Shown piece after piece: positions 9,972 through 18,493 of a stretch of 64,000 nucleotides of DNA (within the stretch, counting starts at the first letter, position 1; each line of letters begins with the position of its first letter). The DNA lies in the NCBI RefSeq assembly GCF_009718825.1, contig NZ_WNHB01000001.1:62001-126000 (forward strand), written 5' to 3'. The DNA comes from Terrilactibacillus tamarindi (GTDB lineage Bacteria > Bacillota > Bacilli > Bacillales > Sporolactobacillaceae). Below the pieces are notes generated by a model that was given only the letters and a program-made list of their open reading frames with translations, was not told the origin of the DNA and did not search any database. The translations under genes were made by a program, and so were the position numbers.

Positions 9972-10017
9972 ACGGCATCTAAATGTTAGACATAGCTAAC
10001 AATTAGGTGCCGTTTTT
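9972..10017 (+). terminator. Intrinsic terminator after the cold-shock gene
   Basis: ACGGCATCTAA (9972-9982) pairs with TTAGGTGCCGT (10003-10013) and is followed by five T residues. Confidence 0.85.
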
Positions 10018-10109
10018 ATGTATAAAAGTTTTAAGGATATAACAATAAGAAAGGTTATGCTTCTGTCTGTTCATCATTGACCATTTGGATGTGTCAAACG
10101 ATATTTTCC

Positions 10110-10138
10110 TTGACGGAATGTTTAATGAATAGTATCAT
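10110..10138 (+). promoter_or_regulatory. Sigma-A promoter of an untranslated unit upstream of dabB
   Basis: TTGACG (10110-10115), a 17-bp spacer and TATCAT (10133-10138) match sigma-A consensus at 5/6 and 5/6. No gene-length frame follows before the terminator at 10337-10402. Confidence 0.55.
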
Positions 10139-10144
10139 TTTTAT

Positions 10145-10402
10145 AAGAGTAAATGGATAATCGATTTCTATTAGATAATAGGTTGCTTTAGCATATCGTT
10201 AATATAAAAAATTGGCTGTATGAAAAAGTAAGCCTATAAAAATAGAGATAAAAAATTGTATCCTTATTTGGTAAGGAACATAATCCTATATAAAAGGTAG
10301 ACTATTTAAAAGACTACACGTGAGTTAGTTAATAGTAAACCGACAATTTTCCAGATTTAATGATTTTAATTGATCATTAAAATTTGAAATTGTCGGTTTT
10401 TT
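10145..10402 (+). ncRNA. Candidate leader RNA or small RNA upstream of dabB
   Basis: Between a good promoter and a strong terminator lie about 250 bp with no long frame. A possible 12-codon frame (ATGGATAATCG..., near 10154) lacks a clear ribosome binding site. The unit could be an independent small RNA, or the attenuated leader of the dabB-dabA-mpsC operon that starts about 100 bp after the terminator. The RNA is inferred from signals only. Confidence 0.35.
10337..10402 (+). terminator. Strong intrinsic terminator before dabB
   Basis: AAACCGACAATTT (10337-10349) pairs with AAATTGTCGGTTT (10387-10399), with a second internal AT-rich repeat (AATGAT..ATCATT) and a T tract. No coding gene precedes it after the cold-shock terminator, so it must end a noncoding transcript or attenuate the operon. 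Confidence 0.82.
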
Positions 10403-10505
10403 GCTTTATATAAATACAAATGATATTCATTAGAGGGAAAACTCTAGAAATTGTAGCTCGTTGTTTTTAGTTTTTATTCATTTTTTAAAGGGGAGGGGAA
10501 GCTAG

Positions 10506-12044
10506 ATGATAAATAACCTTGACTTTATTTCACTACCAACATTATTTTTTATATTGCTGACATTTTCTGTACTAAGTGGCTTGATTTTATTATACCCAAG
10601 AATTCCTTTAGGTTTTGTTCGTTTTCATACAGGCATCATTATATTGCCACCAATAATCGCTCTATTCGCACTTATCTTTAACAATGAAAGAACGATGTTT
10701 GGTCCCTTTCGTCTTGATTCTTTATCATGGCTCTTGGCGATGTTTGTCCTTACTATCGGTTTTATTGTACAACGTTATTCTATTCGTTATTTATTCGGTG
10801 ATCGAAATTATCGAAAATATTTTGCCTTACTAACGCTTACTACAGTCGTCGATTCAGTTGCCTGGATGAGTGACGACCTTCGCTTTCTGTTGATATGCTG
10901 GGGCGCTACCCTCTTGGGACTGACCTTACTTATCAGGTTAAAAAAGGAATGGCGAGTGGCTAGAAAATCAGCAAACCTTTCTGGTCTATTGTTTGCCCTT
11001 AGTTGGCTTAGCCTATTATTTGCCATCATTTGGCTCTCGCAAGCAACAGGACACTGGCGGTTGCTGCATATACTCACTGAAGATAGCCTAGCTCAACTTG
11101 CCTCATGGGAGAAAACGTGTATCAATCTATTGCTAATTGGCGCCGTCGTCATTCCGGCTGCACAATGGCCCCTTCAACGCTGGTTATTAGAATCAGTCGT
11201 TGCTCCAACACCCATTTCGGCAGTCATGCATGCAGGTATCGTGAATGCTGGTGGCATAATCTTGACTTGTTTTGCACCCCTTTTTAGTGGCAATATTGCC
11301 CAAATAATTCTGCTTGTTTTGTCGAGTATTTCAGTCTTAATAGGTACTGGAATCATGTTGGTTCAAGTTGACTATAAACGGCAACTCGTGGGGTCTACAA
11401 TAGCACAGATGGGTTTCATGCTGATTCAGTGTGCCTTAGGTGCTTATGTAGCAGCCATTACTCATGCTGTTTTACATGGTCTTTTTAAATCTACTCTTTT
11501 CTTACGTGCAGGTACCGTGATCACGACCGAAAAATCAGTATCTAAGAGATCAACCCAATCCTCCACGTTTTTATGGGTCATTGCTGGAGGTGTTTTAGGC
11601 ACTTTAATAGGTATTGCATTCTGGCTAACTTCTCATGGAGAAGTTTATCAATTTATTAGTGCTGTCATTTTGGGGTGGTCTGTATCGATTGCTTGGAAGC
11701 AATTCATGGCTTTTGGAAAAGGGCCCATTAGTCGACTGGTTGGATTTTTACTATTTGCCGGTACTTCAATCGTATTTAGCGTCATTCATAACGCTTTTTA
11801 TAATCTTTTACATGGTGCAGTTAATCAAGGAGTACAGCCGCCTATATCAGCAGCGATTTGGCTTCTGCTGATCTTGCTTTTAGGGCATATTATAGGTGCC
11901 TGGTTATCTCACAATCGCTCGACCGTTGCCTATGCGGTTATTTATTTATGGCTCCTACGATTGAGTGAGCCTCAGAATGGTTCGGTCGAAAGTCATCCAA
12001 AGTATCTGACACAATCACGGGACTCGAGGAGGTATGTTCGATGA
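10506..12044 (+). CDS. dabB: NuoL-like membrane subunit of the DAB/MpsAB inorganic-carbon transporter
   Basis: A 512-residue, multi-span membrane protein of the NADH-quinone oxidoreductase subunit L/antiporter superfamily. Family stretches include RPL-like core PTPISAVMHAGIVNAGG (about residues 235-251) and THAVLHGLFKSTLFLRAG. Paired with a DUF2309 protein it is DabB (MpsA), the cation-coupled membrane partner that energises bicarbonate/CO2 accumulation. AAAGGGGAGGGG lies just upstream of the ATG. The stop overlaps the start of dabA by four bases (ATGA), implying translational coupling. Complex I membership is unlikely because no other nuo genes are present. Confidence 0.92.
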   Translation: MINNLDFISLPTLFFILLTFSVLSGLILLYPRIPLGFVRFHTGIIILPPIIALFALIFNNERTMFGPFRLDSLSWLLAMFVLTIGFIVQRYSIRYLFGDRNYRKYFALLTLTTVVDSVAWMSDDLRFLLICWGATLLGLTLLIRLKKEWRVARKSANLSGLLFALSWLSLLFAIIWLSQATGHWRLLHILTEDSLAQLASWEKTCINLLLIGAVVIPAAQWPLQRWLLESVVAPTPISAVMHAGIVNAGGIILTCFAPLFSGNIAQIILLVLSSISVLIGTGIMLVQVDYKRQLVGSTIAQMGFMLIQCALGAYVAAITHAVLHGLFKSTLFLRAGTVITTEKSVSKRSTQSSTFLWVIAGGVLGTLIGIAFWLTSHGEVYQFISAVILGWSVSIAWKQFMAFGKGPISRLVGFLLFAGTSIVFSVIHNAFYNLLHGAVNQGVQPPISAAIWLLLILLLGHIIGAWLSHNRSTVAYAVIYLWLLRLSEPQNGSVESHPKYLTQSRDSRRYVR

Positions 12045-14647
12045 ATACAACATTACACCAGGAAAATGTGCGTAATTTCCTTAGACATGACATGGATGAA
12101 TTGGTGAAATCGGCTAGCAACGTTATAGCACCATTTGGTCCTATCAATAAATTTGGGGCACGTACCCCGTGGTCTGGCCTGGAAGATCGGTCATTTGAAC
12201 AAGTAGCACGCAAGTTGAAGGACATTTGTGACGTGGAAATATACCCAAACGATTCGGTGATTCAGTCTGCGTGGAATCGAGGCGAGATTAATCAGGACCT
12301 TTTGGAAAGCCGTCTTAGGCACTGGCTTGATTTACAGGATCTAGAGATCTCGCGTGATGTTGCGGAGCAGTTCTGCTGGGCAACTCTAATGCAAGAAGAG
12401 CGACCTTCAAACGTAGTGAACGATCCAAAATTAAAGAGTCTGGCAAAAAAATTAAGTCATTTTAAATTCCAGATGACAGAGACCTATTCTGTAAGAACCT
12501 ATAGTCAACGTTTGGAGCTATTGGGCGGAGCGCGGGTAGCTCATGATCTCAATCGTCATATGATTAAGTGGTGTAAATTATTTTTGGATGAATCACAAGC
12601 CGTTTGGTCAATGCCCAATCGTAAAGAAGGCTTTTACCAGGCTTGGCGGCGCATTGCTCGGCATGACCCAGCGCTTAACCGCATGACACGCAAACAGATC
12701 AGTACATTACCAAAAGATGCTGACCATGCATTAAAGGAGGCATTACAGTTACTAGAAGTCCCTTATGAAGAGATCCAAGGCTATTTGGAAGCTCATTTAC
12801 TTGCCTTGCCAGGTTGGGCTGGAATGCTGCTTTGGCGTTCGCAGCATCGGGCTGAAGAACGTTCTTTGCTATCTGACTATTTGGCTATACGACTATCCTT
12901 AGAACTTATCTTAGTTAAACCTTTTCTTCACTTGACTGAGCAAAGAAGTGAGGATAAAGTGGTTTTAGAACCCTTAATCGCTTCTTGGGTCCACTTTGGG
13001 AACCTGCCAATCGGTGCATGGCCTGAGCTCTCTTCTGCAGAACAAAAAGCACGATTGATATTGGCTTTTCGTTTTGATAAAATTGTTCGCAATCAGCTTT
13101 GGTTGGAAGCATGGGAAATGACATACGAAGATCAATTGAAGAAGATGATCACATCAAAACAAATGACAGAAGTAGAAAGCGTAAAACCTATAGCCGCACA
13201 ATTTGCCTTTTGTATTGATGTGCGTTCAGAACTTTTTCGACGTAAACTTGAAAAAGCAGGTCCATTTGCAACTTTCGGAACGGCTGGCTTTTTCGGATTA
13301 CCCATTGAAACGAACGAGTTAGGCTGTATGCATGGTCATAGCTCCTTGCCTGTTATGAAAAAGCCACAGTTCAAAATAAAAGAATATTTGCCTGAACTTG
13401 AATTAAAACAATATGAAGAACGGGAACAGACAGATTATTCAATCAGCAGCATGTTTAAGTCGATGAAAAATAATATGCTTGCGAGCCTTGTCCTTCCTGA
13501 AGTTAGCGGTCCTTGGCTTAGCTTGCAAACCTTGGCTCGCAGCATTGCTCCTCGCACGTCAGGCCGGGTTTTCCGTAAAATTCGAAAAACGTGGTTACGA
13601 AAACCTTCTACTGAACTCTCGCTCGATCATGTGCACACATCGGACACGGAGTTGCCGATTGGATTCACGGGAGAACAGAAAGTTTATTATGCTCGTCAGG
13701 CATTAAAAATGATGGGTCTGACAGATCATTTTAGTCCTTTAGTTGTCATTTGTGGTCATGGAAGTCAAAGTACGAACAACCCATATGCTTCTTCATTGGA
13801 TTGCGGTGCTTGCGGCGGAGCTTCAAGTGGATTCAATGCGCGGGTACTGGCAACCTTGTGTAATCTTCAGACGGTAAGACGAGCACTCGCCGATGAAGGT
13901 ATTTCGATTCCTAAAGAGACTGTTTTCGTAGCTGCTGAGCATATTACAACACTTGACGAGTTACACTGGCTTTATGTTCCTGAACTTTCAGATGCTGCGG
14001 AGAAATCATTTAGACTTGTTGAAAAGACAATGCCAAAAGTGAGTGAAGAAGCAAATGCCGAGCGAATTTTAAAATTACCAAATATTAACTCATCCCACAA
14101 AAACCCAAAACGTGAGGCGGAGCGATTAGCAGAAGACTGGAGTGAGATACGTCCGGAATGGGGGTTGGCACGTAATGCTTCGTTTATCATCGGAGATCGC
14201 GAGCTTACCAAAGAGTGTAATTTAAATGAGAGATCATTTCTCCATAACTATAATTGGAAAAAGGATTTGAATGGTGATCTACTTGCCGCTATTATTGCTG
14301 GGCCTGGAACGGTTGCCCAATGGATTAACCTGCAATATTACGCATCTACGGTTGCCCCACATTATTATGGAAGTGGAAGTAAAACGACCCAAACTGTGAC
14401 TTCCGGTATCGGAGTCATGCAAGGGAACTCCAGTGACTTATTAACTGGACTTCCTTGGCAGTCCGTGATGCAATCGGATCAAGAAGCTTATCATGCTCCT
14501 CTACGTTTGTTGGTTGTCATCCAAGCACCAAACAAGTATGTGAAACGGTTGCTAGATCATGACAAAGCCTTTCATCAAAAAGTCCACAATGGCTGGATTC
14601 GACTAGCATCTATTGATCCTGAAGGAAACTGGATAAGTTGGTCTTAA
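12041..14647 (+). CDS. dabA: DUF2309 zinc protein DabA/MpsB, inorganic-carbon transporter subunit
   Basis: The 868-residue cytosolic-face subunit resembles a beta-carbonic anhydrase-like zinc protein. Candidate zinc and catalytic residues are visible as Cys391 and Asp393 (FCIDVRSE), His573 (CGHGSQ) and Cys588 (DCGACGG). Their 2- and 15-residue spacings equal those described for Halothiobacillus DabA. With DabB it is thought to convert CO2 to bicarbonate in one direction and so concentrate inorganic carbon for carboxylases. In heterotrophic Firmicutes this supports growth in ambient air. Length is typical for the family (YbcC). Translation is coupled to dabB. Confidence 0.94.
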   Translation: MNTTLHQENVRNFLRHDMDELVKSASNVIAPFGPINKFGARTPWSGLEDRSFEQVARKLKDICDVEIYPNDSVIQSAWNRGEINQDLLESRLRHWLDLQDLEISRDVAEQFCWATLMQEERPSNVVNDPKLKSLAKKLSHFKFQMTETYSVRTYSQRLELLGGARVAHDLNRHMIKWCKLFLDESQAVWSMPNRKEGFYQAWRRIARHDPALNRMTRKQISTLPKDADHALKEALQLLEVPYEEIQGYLEAHLLALPGWAGMLLWRSQHRAEERSLLSDYLAIRLSLELILVKPFLHLTEQRSEDKVVLEPLIASWVHFGNLPIGAWPELSSAEQKARLILAFRFDKIVRNQLWLEAWEMTYEDQLKKMITSKQMTEVESVKPIAAQFAFCIDVRSELFRRKLEKAGPFATFGTAGFFGLPIETNELGCMHGHSSLPVMKKPQFKIKEYLPELELKQYEEREQTDYSISSMFKSMKNNMLASLVLPEVSGPWLSLQTLARSIAPRTSGRVFRKIRKTWLRKPSTELSLDHVHTSDTELPIGFTGEQKVYYARQALKMMGLTDHFSPLVVICGHGSQSTNNPYASSLDCGACGGASSGFNARVLATLCNLQTVRRALADEGISIPKETVFVAAEHITTLDELHWLYVPELSDAAEKSFRLVEKTMPKVSEEANAERILKLPNINSSHKNPKREAERLAEDWSEIRPEWGLARNASFIIGDRELTKECNLNERSFLHNYNWKKDLNGDLLAAIIAGPGTVAQWINLQYYASTVAPHYYGSGSKTTQTVTSGIGVMQGNSSDLLTGLPWQSVMQSDQEAYHAPLRLLVVIQAPNKYVKRLLDHDKAFHQKVHNGWIRLASIDPEGNWISWS

Positions 14648-14731
14648 CTTACTTTCCCAGAAAACCTTCCAAAAAAATATAATTACAAAAATATAGATGA
14701 CTTACTTTTTAAAAAGGAAAAGGACTTTATT

Positions 14732-15100
14732 ATGGATAAATCAAAAGGAATCATCGAAGCTGAAATAAGTAAAGCTTTAACTCAATGGGAAAAAAGTTAT
14801 CTTGGACGCGGCTCATTATCTGTTAAATCAGACATTTTAAGAGATATGATTATTGTTACGTTACGTGGGATCCTAACCCCTGCTGAATACACAGTATGCG
14901 AAAAAGATAAAGAAGGATTACTATCAGTAAAAAGAAATCGGAATAGTTTGGTCGAGTCAGGTCTAGAAGAGCTAAAGAAAATAATATTAACATTAACAGA
15001 TCAAGAAGTCATTAGTTTTCACACTGATATAAGTACACATACAGGTGAACGCGTTATGGTCTTTAAACTTTCCAATAACTTGCAAAACAAATTATCGTAA
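14732..15100 (+). CDS. mpsC: MpsC family protein (DUF2294)
   Basis: The 122-residue soluble protein matches the DUF2294/MpsC family: N-terminal helix with KGIIEAEISKALTQWEKSYLGRGS, a central DMIIVTLRGILTPAEY stretch, and a C-terminal FHTDISTHTGERVMVF strand. In Staphylococcus aureus mpsC follows mpsA and mpsB, the equivalents of dabB and dabA, and the same order is seen here. Its role is unclear; transport appears to depend mainly on the first two genes. AAAAAGGAAAAGG precedes the ATG. A terminator-like repeat lies about 100 bp downstream, consistent with a three-gene operon. Confidence 0.88.
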   Translation: MDKSKGIIEAEISKALTQWEKSYLGRGSLSVKSDILRDMIIVTLRGILTPAEYTVCEKDKEGLLSVKRNRNSLVESGLEELKKIILTLTDQEVISFHTDISTHTGERVMVFKLSNNLQNKLS

Positions 15101-15196
15101 AACAGCCTTTTTCACCAGAATAAGAAAAGTTATCTTTTATTCTAGATAGAAATTCAAGCCTTTTTTTTATTGAGACGTTGTTAATCACTCGTCTAA

Positions 15197-15257
15197 GCCC
15201 TATACACCTATGTAATAGCACAAAACAACAGGTGTTCTTATAGGGCCTCTTTGTTTT
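15197..15257 (+). terminator. Terminator-like inverted repeat after mpsC
   Basis: GCCCTATACACCT (15198-15210) pairs with AGGTGTTCTTATAGGGC (15230-15246, small bulge), followed by CTCTTTGTTTTTT. It probably ends the dabB-dabA-mpsC transcript. Confidence 0.6.
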
Positions 15258-15395
15258 TTAGTTAAAGGCTACTTGTATTCACCCCCTTAATAAGCTCAGA
15301 TCTATTGTGATTTAAATACAAATATTTTCCATGATGTTTTTAGGCATAATAATATTGGTTTGAAACACAATAGTAGTACAAGGGAGGTGAAAGAC

Positions 15396-15593
15396 ATGGC
15401 AAACAACAGTAATCAATTACTTGTCCCAGGTGTTGAACAAGCACTTGATCAAATGAAAGCTGAAATCGCAAGTGAATTTGGTGTTAATCTTGGCGCTGAC
15501 ACGACTTCTCGAGCTAACGGTTCCGTTGGTGGTGAAATCACAAAACGTCTTGTTGCACAAGCTCAATCACAACTTGGCGGTTCTACTAAATAA
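15396..15593 (+). CDS. Alpha/beta-type small acid-soluble spore protein
   Basis: A 65-residue SASP that coats and protects spore DNA. Both family blocks are visible: the germination-protease region [11 protein letters not shown] and the DNA-binding [26 protein letters not shown] is placed well for the ATG at 15396; the longer frame from 15360 has no supporting site. A CATAATA at 15345-15351 is one base from the sigma-G -10 consensus CATACTA, in keeping with forespore expression, but a clear -35 was not found. It proves that the host is a spore former. Confidence 0.97.
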   Translation: MANNSNQLLVPGVEQALDQMKAEIASEFGVNLGADTTSRANGSVGGEITKRLVAQAQSQLGGSTK

Positions 15594-15611
15594 TAATATT
15601 GAAATGGCTAA

Positions 15612-15638
15612 AGGAAGCAGAAATCTCTGCTTCCTTCC
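15612..15638. terminator. Bidirectional terminator between SASP gene and msmX
   Basis: GGAAGCAGA and TCTGCTTCC form a perfect stem with a short loop, with A residues on the left and a pyrimidine-rich tract on the right. It serves the two convergent genes. Confidence 0.75.
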
Positions 15639-15640
15639 TT

Positions 15641-16738
15641 CTATATTCTTTCTTCTGATTCAGCGTCAAAGAAATGTACTTTATTCATATCGAGTGCGAG
15701 TAATAGGTTGTCTCCAATTGATGGATTGTTTCTTGCATCAATTTTTGCAATAATATCATGCCCTTGGAGTTTGGCATAAAGGATACTTTCAGATCCCATA
15801 AGTTCAACTACATCAATCGTCACGGTAAAGGAAGAGTTTTCTGAGGCTTTAATAAAAAGAGGTTCATCATGAATATCTTCTGGACGAATACCTAAAATCA
15901 CATTTTTTCCTACATAATTTTTTTCCCGTAGTATTTTCATTTTTCCTTCTGGAATGGGTATGGATAATTGACCAATTTCAAAATGCTGATCTGTCAGTTT
16001 TACAGGTATAAAATTCATGGCGGGTGACCCTATGAAACCACCTACAAAAACATTAACAGGAAAATCATACACATCCTTTGGTGAACCTACCTGTTGGATA
16101 ATACCATCTTTCATAATAACGATACGTGTTGCCATCGTCATAGCTTCAGTTTGGTCATGTGTAACATAGATGGTCGTCGTATTTAATCTTTGGTGTAATT
16201 TTGCAATTTCCGTTCTCATTTGAACACGTAATTTGGCATCCAAGTTCGAAAGAGGTTCATCCATTAAAAATACTTTCGGATGACGAACAATCGCACGTCC
16301 AAGGGCCACACGTTGTCTTTGTCCACCTGATAATGCTTTTGGTTTCCGTTGTAGGTATTCTTCTAGGCCTAAGATACGAGCGGCTTCCTTCACTCGTGTA
16401 TCAATCTCTTCTTTTTTGTATTTTCGGAGTTTTAAACCAAAAGCCATATTATCATAGACACTCATGTGTGGATATAAGGCATAGTTTTGAAATACCATGG
16501 CAATGTCTCGATCTTTAGGGGGAATGTTATTGACCAGTTCATTACCAATGTATAACTCGCCTTCAGTTATTTCTTCAAGACCCGCGATCATTCTGAGTGT
16601 GGTTGATTTTCCGCAGCCTGAAGGACCTACAAAAACAATAAATTCTTTATCATCAATTTCTAAGTTAAAGTCTTTAACGGATAACGTGTCACTATTCTCA
16701 TATTTTTTATTAATATGCTTTAATAAAATTTCAGCCAT
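15641..16738 (-). CDS. msmX: Sugar ABC importer ATPase of the MsmX/UgpC type
   Basis: The 365-residue ATPase has Walker A GPSGCGKST (38-46), the Q-loop FQNYALYP, signature LSGGQRQR, Walker B VFLMDEP and the switch His in YVTHDQTEA. A C-terminal TOBE/OB domain (LGIRPEDI) follows, as in ATPases of CUT1 carbohydrate importers. No permease or binding protein is nearby; MsmX in Bacillus subtilis is likewise a shared ATPase serving several sugar importers. GGAGG lies nine bases before the ATG. A cre-like site in the 5' region points to carbon catabolite control. Confidence 0.95.
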   Translation of the reverse strand: MAEILLKHINKKYENSDTLSVKDFNLEIDDKEFIVFVGPSGCGKSTTLRMIAGLEEITEGELYIGNELVNNIPPKDRDIAMVFQNYALYPHMSVYDNMAFGLKLRKYKKEEIDTRVKEAARILGLEEYLQRKPKALSGGQRQRVALGRAIVRHPKVFLMDEPLSNLDAKLRVQMRTEIAKLHQRLNTTTIYVTHDQTEAMTMATRIVIMKDGIIQQVGSPKDVYDFPVNVFVGGFIGSPAMNFIPVKLTDQHFEIGQLSIPIPEGKMKILREKNYVGKNVILGIRPEDIHDEPLFIKASENSSFTVTIDVVELMGSESILYAKLQGHDIIAKIDARNNPSIGDNLLLALDMNKVHFFDAESEERI

Positions 16739-16782
16739 ATCTTACGCCTCCTGATATATAGTGAAAGACTTACTCTATTGTA

Positions 16783-16797
16783 ATGATAACGCTTACA
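16783..16797 (-). promoter_or_regulatory. Catabolite-responsive element (cre) upstream of msmX
   Basis: ATGATAACGCTTACA matches the CcpA consensus WTGNAANCGNWWNCA at all but one defined position. It lies 45-60 bp before the msmX start and near a plausible ATGACA-17-TTATCA promoter on the minus strand, where CcpA binding would block transcription. Confidence 0.62.
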
Positions 16798-16831
16798 TTT
16801 TACTATTGTCATTTTGCATAAAAAAAGAAAC

Positions 16832-17758
16832 TTATTTTTGTTCAATTTTTACTTTTGCTCCAGTTAAATAATCAAGACAAAGTGAAATAGTTACTGCATC
16901 TTGGAAATTTCTAGGGTCAAGTTGAGTGACATCAAAAAAACGTTGGAGACGATAAGATAGGCTATTACGATGTATGAATAACGTTTTTGAAGCTGTTGTC
17001 ATATTAAAACCATGATGTAAAAATACTTTGACACTGTGGATAACTTCTTGATCCAAAGTTGATATTGCCAAACATAGATCGTCAAATAATGTCTTTACAA
17101 TCGTCGACTCACAAAAATGAAGTAAAGCTAAACTGAATGTATGGTAAAAGTGAAAATATTTCTGCTCTGGTTTTTGGCTCATTGCAAGTTTAAACAGTTG
17201 TGATTGCTGAGCATATTTTTCATAGAGAAGATCTGTCTTGATAAGTGGTGTAGCCATAATTTTGATATCGGCAAAAAGATCGCTTGCAATAGTATCTACA
17301 ATTTCTCTAGGCGTTTCGAGCTCTTGTGAGTTGAGCAGGATAATTCCATCAGTTTCTGTTTTCCAAACGATACTGACTATTTGATGTCCTAAGAAAGCTT
17401 CTATGGCCTCTTTAAAATCATCCTTACCTTCTAGTAGATGATCAAAATGATAATGGATAAGCGACACAGAGGGATAACGTGATAAATTCTTAGCTATATA
17501 TGTATTTTTTTTATTATGAAAAATATAGTTTGACCACGATTGTTGTTCGAACGTCATTTGAGTGCTTGAAGCCATGTTATAGGGGGAAAAAGACAACAGA
17601 AGAAGTTGATATTCACTCTCCGAAACCCTCTCTTTTTTTATTCCAAATCTTTCATGATTTTTTTTGTCTTGAAACCAAATATAGTCTTCGGGATTATGAA
17701 CAAGGTGATCGATTTTAATAACATCTTGGCCATATAGCTTCTTTATGATTTCCATCAA
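16832..17758 (-). CDS. PucR/CdaR-type transcriptional regulator (YxkF-like)
   Basis: The 308-residue protein ends in a PucR-type C-terminal helix-turn-helix: FLHHGFNMTTASKTLFIHRN followed by SLSYRLQRFFDVT and the conserved DAVTISLCLDYL helix. The N-terminal two thirds have no motif that I recognise and may sense a ligand. It sits upstream of msmX in the same direction, the arrangement recalled for yxkF and msmX in Bacillus subtilis, so a role in carbohydrate uptake control is possible. The start is TTG 17758 or ATG 17755; GGGAG is placed best for the TTG. Confidence 0.8.
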   Translation of the reverse strand: MMEIIKKLYGQDVIKIDHLVHNPEDYIWFQDKKNHERFGIKKERVSESEYQLLLLSFSPYNMASSTQMTFEQQSWSNYIFHNKKNTYIAKNLSRYPSVSLIHYHFDHLLEGKDDFKEAIEAFLGHQIVSIVWKTETDGIILLNSQELETPREIVDTIASDLFADIKIMATPLIKTDLLYEKYAQQSQLFKLAMSQKPEQKYFHFYHTFSLALLHFCESTIVKTLFDDLCLAISTLDQEVIHSVKVFLHHGFNMTTASKTLFIHRNSLSYRLQRFFDVTQLDPRNFQDAVTISLCLDYLTGAKVKIEQK

Positions 17759-17962
17759 TTTAACTCGCTCCCTTGAACTAAAAGTCTTTTTTATTAAAAA
17801 TTCACAAGTATCACTTTATTTTATTATAGAAGTTATTAGGTTACATGACAAATAGAATAAGATCGCTTCAGTTCCAAGAAGATTATCCATTCAAGGATGA
17901 ACATATTTGTCGTTTGTGTTAGGGTTATATAGATGATATCTAATATACGAGGAGGTAGGGGT

Positions 17963-18322
17963 ATGGCAACTACTTATGATATTGCTTATGATTTAGAAAA
18001 ACAAATCAGAGAAAGCGATGAATATGAACAATTAAAACAAGCGTACCAAACTGTAAATGAACATGATGAAGCTAAAAAATTATTTGATGAGTTTCGTCAG
18101 TTACAATTAGATTTACAACAAAAACAAATGTCAGGTGAAGCAATTTCTGAAGAGGAAGCAAAGAATGCTGAAACGTCTTTCCAAAACATTCAGCAACACA
18201 AAGAAATAACAGACCTTATGTCAGCTGAACAACGAATGAGTTTATTGATTAATGATCTGAATCAGATTATTACTAAGCCACTTCAAGAACTTTATGGGAC
18301 ACTTGGAGAGGAAAACAAGTAA
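17963..18322 (+). CDS. yheA: YheA/YlbF family protein (UPF0342)
   Basis: The 119-residue, almost wholly helical protein has the YlbF/YmcA-like pattern YDIAYDLEKQIRESDEY with heptad-type repeats through the centre. The YlbF-YmcA-YaaT complex assists RNase Y-dependent RNA processing, but YheA itself has no established function. The ATG at 17963 is preceded by GAGGAGGTAGG and is preferred over an upstream frame start at 17933. A terminator follows directly. Confidence 0.9.
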   Translation: MATTYDIAYDLEKQIRESDEYEQLKQAYQTVNEHDEAKKLFDEFRQLQLDLQQKQMSGEAISEEEAKNAETSFQNIQQHKEITDLMSAEQRMSLLINDLNQIITKPLQELYGTLGEENK

Positions 18323-18337
18323 AACCAGCATTTTATA

Positions 18338-18368
18338 ATGGGTATCTTTTTATGGATGCCCGTTTTTT
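18338..18368 (+). terminator. Intrinsic terminator after yheA
   Basis: GGGTATC and GGATGCCC form a short GC stem around an AT loop, followed by six T residues. Confidence 0.75.
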
Positions 18369-18493
18369 AGTTGATAAAAGAATCCTTCTGAATTAGCATC
18401 GTCTCCAGAATAAAAGTCCATGCTTTGGTTCTATTGTGAAAGATAAGCCCATATATTGTGAGTAGAAGACGGACTTTTAAAGGGGGATTAATC

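Noticed and set aside
10506-12044. Complex I (nuoL) as the identity of dabB
   Set aside because: No other nuo genes are present, and overlap with a DUF2309 gene followed by an MpsC gene identifies the DAB/Mps system.
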